Positions 33,029 through 33,157 of a DNA stretch of 33,157 bases are shown one piece after another (position 1 is the stretch's first letter; each line of letters begins with the position of its first letter). Where the stretch lies: NCBI RefSeq assembly GCF_009828835.1, contig NZ_WTTB01000009.1, positions 1 to 33,157 of the forward strand. Direction: 5' to 3'. The stretch comes from Erysipelothrix urinaevulpis. GTDB lineage: Bacteria > Bacillota_I > Bacilli_A > Erysipelotrichales > Erysipelotrichaceae. Below the pieces are notes generated by a model. It saw nothing but the letters and a program-made list of their open reading frames with translations, was not told the origin of the DNA and did no database searches. The position numbers and the translations under genes were made by a program.

Positions 33029-33157
33029 TTAGTCAAGTCCATAATCTTGTGTAAAATTCATTATGTCAGCAAGTGGATCTAACCAATCCACTTTTTTGTT
33101 GATTCAGTAAAACTAATATACTGTCTTGAACTCGATTGCCAATCTTCATGAATATCT
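33029..33157 (-). CDS. 3' end of an unrecognised gene, possibly frameshifted at an A6 tract
   Basis: Entering from the right edge on the minus strand, one frame reads DIHEDWQSSSRQYISFTEST-KKWIG and stops at 33079. After a run of six A (33097-33092), the frame shifted by one base continues KKVDWLDPLADIMNFTQDYGLD and stops at 33029. Both halves look protein-like, so one protein interrupted by a one-base deletion, or read through by slippage on the A-tract, is plausible. The alternative is a simple stop at 33079. Only about 40 codons are visible, and I do not recognise the family. It lies 49 bases (or 99 bases with the shorter stop) before the GH1 gene and may share its transcript. Confidence 0.4.

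Noticed and set aside
33071..33097. Hairpin with T6 tract on the plus strand resembling a terminator
   Set aside because: No plus-strand gene ends there. On the minus strand the T-tract is missing, and the stretch looks like coding sequence of the partial gene at the right edge.

Overview
The window is low-GC, AT-rich Firmicutes DNA with strong AGGAGG-type ribosome binding sites, short intergenic gaps and many shared bidirectional hairpin terminators. The gene set (LPxTG surface protein built of InlB B-repeats, PTS and 6-phospho-beta-glucosidases, MocR regulator, mevalonate-type thiolase) fits an Erysipelotrichaceae-like bacterium, most likely Erysipelothrix or a close relative. This is inferred from protein style only. 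No stretch longer than about 300 bases lacks a gene.

Layout. 1-33: first codons of an IS30-type transposase leaving the left edge. 200-2582 (minus): patatin-like lipase and cardiolipin synthase, one lipid operon. 2659-3357 (plus): a CofE/F420-ligase-family protein. 3344-5039: a GNAT acetyltransferase and two small membrane proteins. 5052-6724: a membrane-linked XRE regulator, a cold shock protein and another small membrane protein. 6814-8869: RluA-type pseudouridine synthase followed by a split ThrE-type exporter. 8954-10378: M42 aminopeptidase and an AhpD-like protein. 10476-11318: a lipoprotein.

11337-14860 (minus) is a beta-glucoside operon (PTS EIIC, ROK kinase, GH4 6-phospho-beta-glucosidase), divergent from a MocR-type regulator at 15016-16362. 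16439-20701 (minus) is a 1420-residue wall-anchored protein with about 16 InlB B-repeats, some arranged as two-repeat super-units and the last two recently duplicated. Then come hflX, an ABC half-exporter and a dGTPase.

25540-28768 looks like a self-contained metabolic locus. An IclR regulator diverges from an LDH/MDH-fold 2-hydroxyacid dehydrogenase whose specificity residue is Glu rather than Gln or Arg, coupled to a YjiH-family membrane protein. An IclR-like inverted repeat sits just upstream of the dehydrogenase. This is the best candidate for an undescribed system here. The window closes with tRNA-Arg(CCG), an acetyl-CoA acetyltransferase, a small membrane-anchored protein, Dps with a palindrome over its promoter, a nucleoside deoxyribosyltransferase coupled to a GH1 6-phospho-beta-glucosidase, and the 3' end of an upstream gene that may carry a frameshift.
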